DNA of 31,073 nucleotides. Source: CAZMCT01 sp964564785. Its GTDB lineage: Bacteria > Planctomycetota > Phycisphaerae > UBA1845 > Fen-1342. The stretch is from the NCBI GenBank assembly GCA_964564785.1, contig CAZMCT010000032.1:1-31073 (forward strand), in the 5' to 3' direction. Below, piece after piece: positions 30,265-31,073 of the stretch. The translations under genes and the position numbers were made by a program. The notes below the pieces were generated by a model. It worked only from the letters and a program-made list of their open reading frames with translations. It did not search any database and was not told the DNA's origin. The first letter of the stretch is position 1, and each line of letters starts with the position of its first letter.

Positions 30265-31073
30265 TCAGCCCTTGGCCAGCGCGGCAGCGTATCGCCCCAG
30301 CAGCTCGATCACCGCTTCCGGCGACTCATCCAGCAACTCGATCCGCAGGCGGGTCACGCCGGCCGCGAAGACCTCCGAAACGGGTACGGCGAGCGAGCGC
30401 GGCCGAGCGGCGAAGACCGTGTTGCAGCCGGTCGCGTCGGGCACAACGGGGTGGTCCTGTCCCCGCCGGTCGCGCAGCGCGAGCGTGTGCCCGCGGCAAG
30501 GCCAGCCGCACGCGCCGCAGCGCGGGCCGTCCGACAGCGCGGCCGCGTACAAACAGTGCCGCGTGTGGAAGAGCGGCACGCGCTGATGGGCGACGATCTC
30601 GCACGTTGCGGCCGGGATGCGCGACAGCATCATGCGGACCTGCGCCCAACTCAGCTCTTGAGCGGGCGTCCAGACCGCGACGCCGAGTCGCAGGAGCGCG
30701 GCGGCCGCGAGCTCGTTCGCCACATTCAGGCCCGCGTCAGCGATCAGCGGCAGCGACGGGGCGTGTGAGCGAAAGAAATGCAGCGCGGCCAGGTTGCGGA
30801 CCAGCACGGCGTCCGGCCGCGCTTCGGCCAGCGCTCGCAGCAGGCCGGTATCGGCCGGGTGCGTAATCCGCGGGGCGGCGAGTACGCTCAATCGACCCGC
30901 GGCGTGGATGCGTTCGACGAGCGCGCGTTCGTCGCCGGGCTTGGCAAAATCACAGTAGATGTCGGGCGAACACGGGACCTCCACGGTCGCGGCCGCGGCC
31001 GAAGCGGGCGGGCGCTGGGCGTGCCATGCCAGCACCGCTTCGAGCTGCCCGGCCGTGCGGACGAGCACCGCGT
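30265..31073 (-). CDS. U32 family peptidase, C-terminal part (5' end off the window)
   Basis: The frame is open at the right edge; the first in-frame GTG at 31068 is internal (VLVRTAGQLEAVL reads as mid-protein), so at least 269 codons of a longer gene are present. It shows the U32 beta-barrel core (RPDAVLVRNLAALHF, LPLIADAGLNVANELAAAAL) and the C-terminal block CEIVAHQRVPLFHTRHCLYA, then CGACGWPC and GCNTVFAARP. The clustered cysteines (R-H-C, R-C-G-A-C-G-W-P-C, G-C-N) are typical of this branch and, by analogy with UbiU/UbiV, may hold an Fe-S cluster. U32 proteins act in rRNA hydroxylation (RlhA), O2-independent ubiquinone synthesis (UbiU/V) or peptide cleavage; which one applies cannot be judged without the N-terminus. 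It is convergent with cstA. Confidence 0.88.
   Translation of the reverse strand, partial: AVLVRTAGQLEAVLAWHAQRPPASAAAATVEVPCSPDIYCDFAKPGDERALVERIHAAGRLSVLAAPRITHPADTGLLRALAEARPDAVLVRNLAALHFFRSHAPSLPLIADAGLNVANELAAAALLRLGVAVWTPAQELSWAQVRMMLSRIPAATCEIVAHQRVPLFHTRHCLYAAALSDGPRCGACGWPCRGHTLALRDRRGQDHPVVPDATGCNTVFAARPRSLAVPVSEVFAAGVTRLRIELLDESPEAVIELLGRYAAALAKG

Noticed and set aside
1..31073. CRISPR array, tRNA/rRNA genes, insertion sequences, phage or plasmid origins
   Set aside because: No regularly spaced repeats, tRNA T-loop patterns, transposase or integrase motifs were noticed on reading both strands; a covariance-model search would be needed to exclude small RNAs.

Overview
The window is uniformly GC-rich bacterial chromosome. 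It carries about 21 complete protein genes plus two that run off the ends. No tRNA, rRNA, CRISPR array, transposase or phage gene was seen. Several traits suggest Planctomycetota: an ECF sigma factor of the TIGR02999 type translationally coupled to a membrane Ser/Thr kinase, a GH116 glycosidase with an inserted beta-sandwich, a U32 peptidase with a cysteine-rich C-terminal block, and CstA. This placement is inferred from gene content, not tested by phylogeny.

Layout. 1-3111 (minus): an NfeD-type membrane ClpP-class protease, flotillin-like FloA and a partial membrane protein form one operon. 3465-6402 (plus): small lipoprotein, murD and mutY are packed with ATGA and GTGA overlaps. 6405-8117: a thioredoxin-fold/TPR protein without CxxC (minus) faces a 76-residue Rdx-family (SelW/SelT/SelH type) gene (plus). 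In that gene an in-frame TGA sits at the second Cys of the CxxC motif and is followed by a SECIS-like hairpin, so it is very probably a selenoprotein that ordinary gene callers would miss. 8189-12486: a DUF123 GIY-YIG-like protein, the sigma factor/kinase pair, and a 34-residue hydrophobic microprotein ending at a good intrinsic terminator. 12633-13700: a TetR-like regulator that has lost its DNA-binding half, then about 490 bp without genes.

13701-19629 (minus) is the most interesting block. In transcription order it holds an acyl carrier protein, a VOC-fold protein, a SAM methyltransferase, an FkbH-like HAD-IIIC enzyme, an MBOAT O-acyltransferase, a 54-residue single-pass microprotein ending in FFYQGF, and a membrane SGNH protein. 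The last three mirror DltB, DltX and DltD of the teichoic-acid D-alanylation system, and the ACP mirrors DltC. The activating enzyme, however, is FkbH-like instead of DltA-like. I infer a Dlt-like cell-envelope acylation pathway that probably loads a glycerate-derived (perhaps methylated) hydroxyacyl group and exports it through a tyrosine acyl-shuttle.

20010-31073: a secreted GH116 glycosidase, a CocE/NonD lipoprotein hydrolase, a Cys/Met-metabolism PLP enzyme divergent from a double zinc-ribbon protein (with a good promoter and a palindrome at its start site), a YbjQ-like membrane protein, the peptide transporter CstA, a purine-rich repeat, and the C-terminal part of a U32 peptidase.
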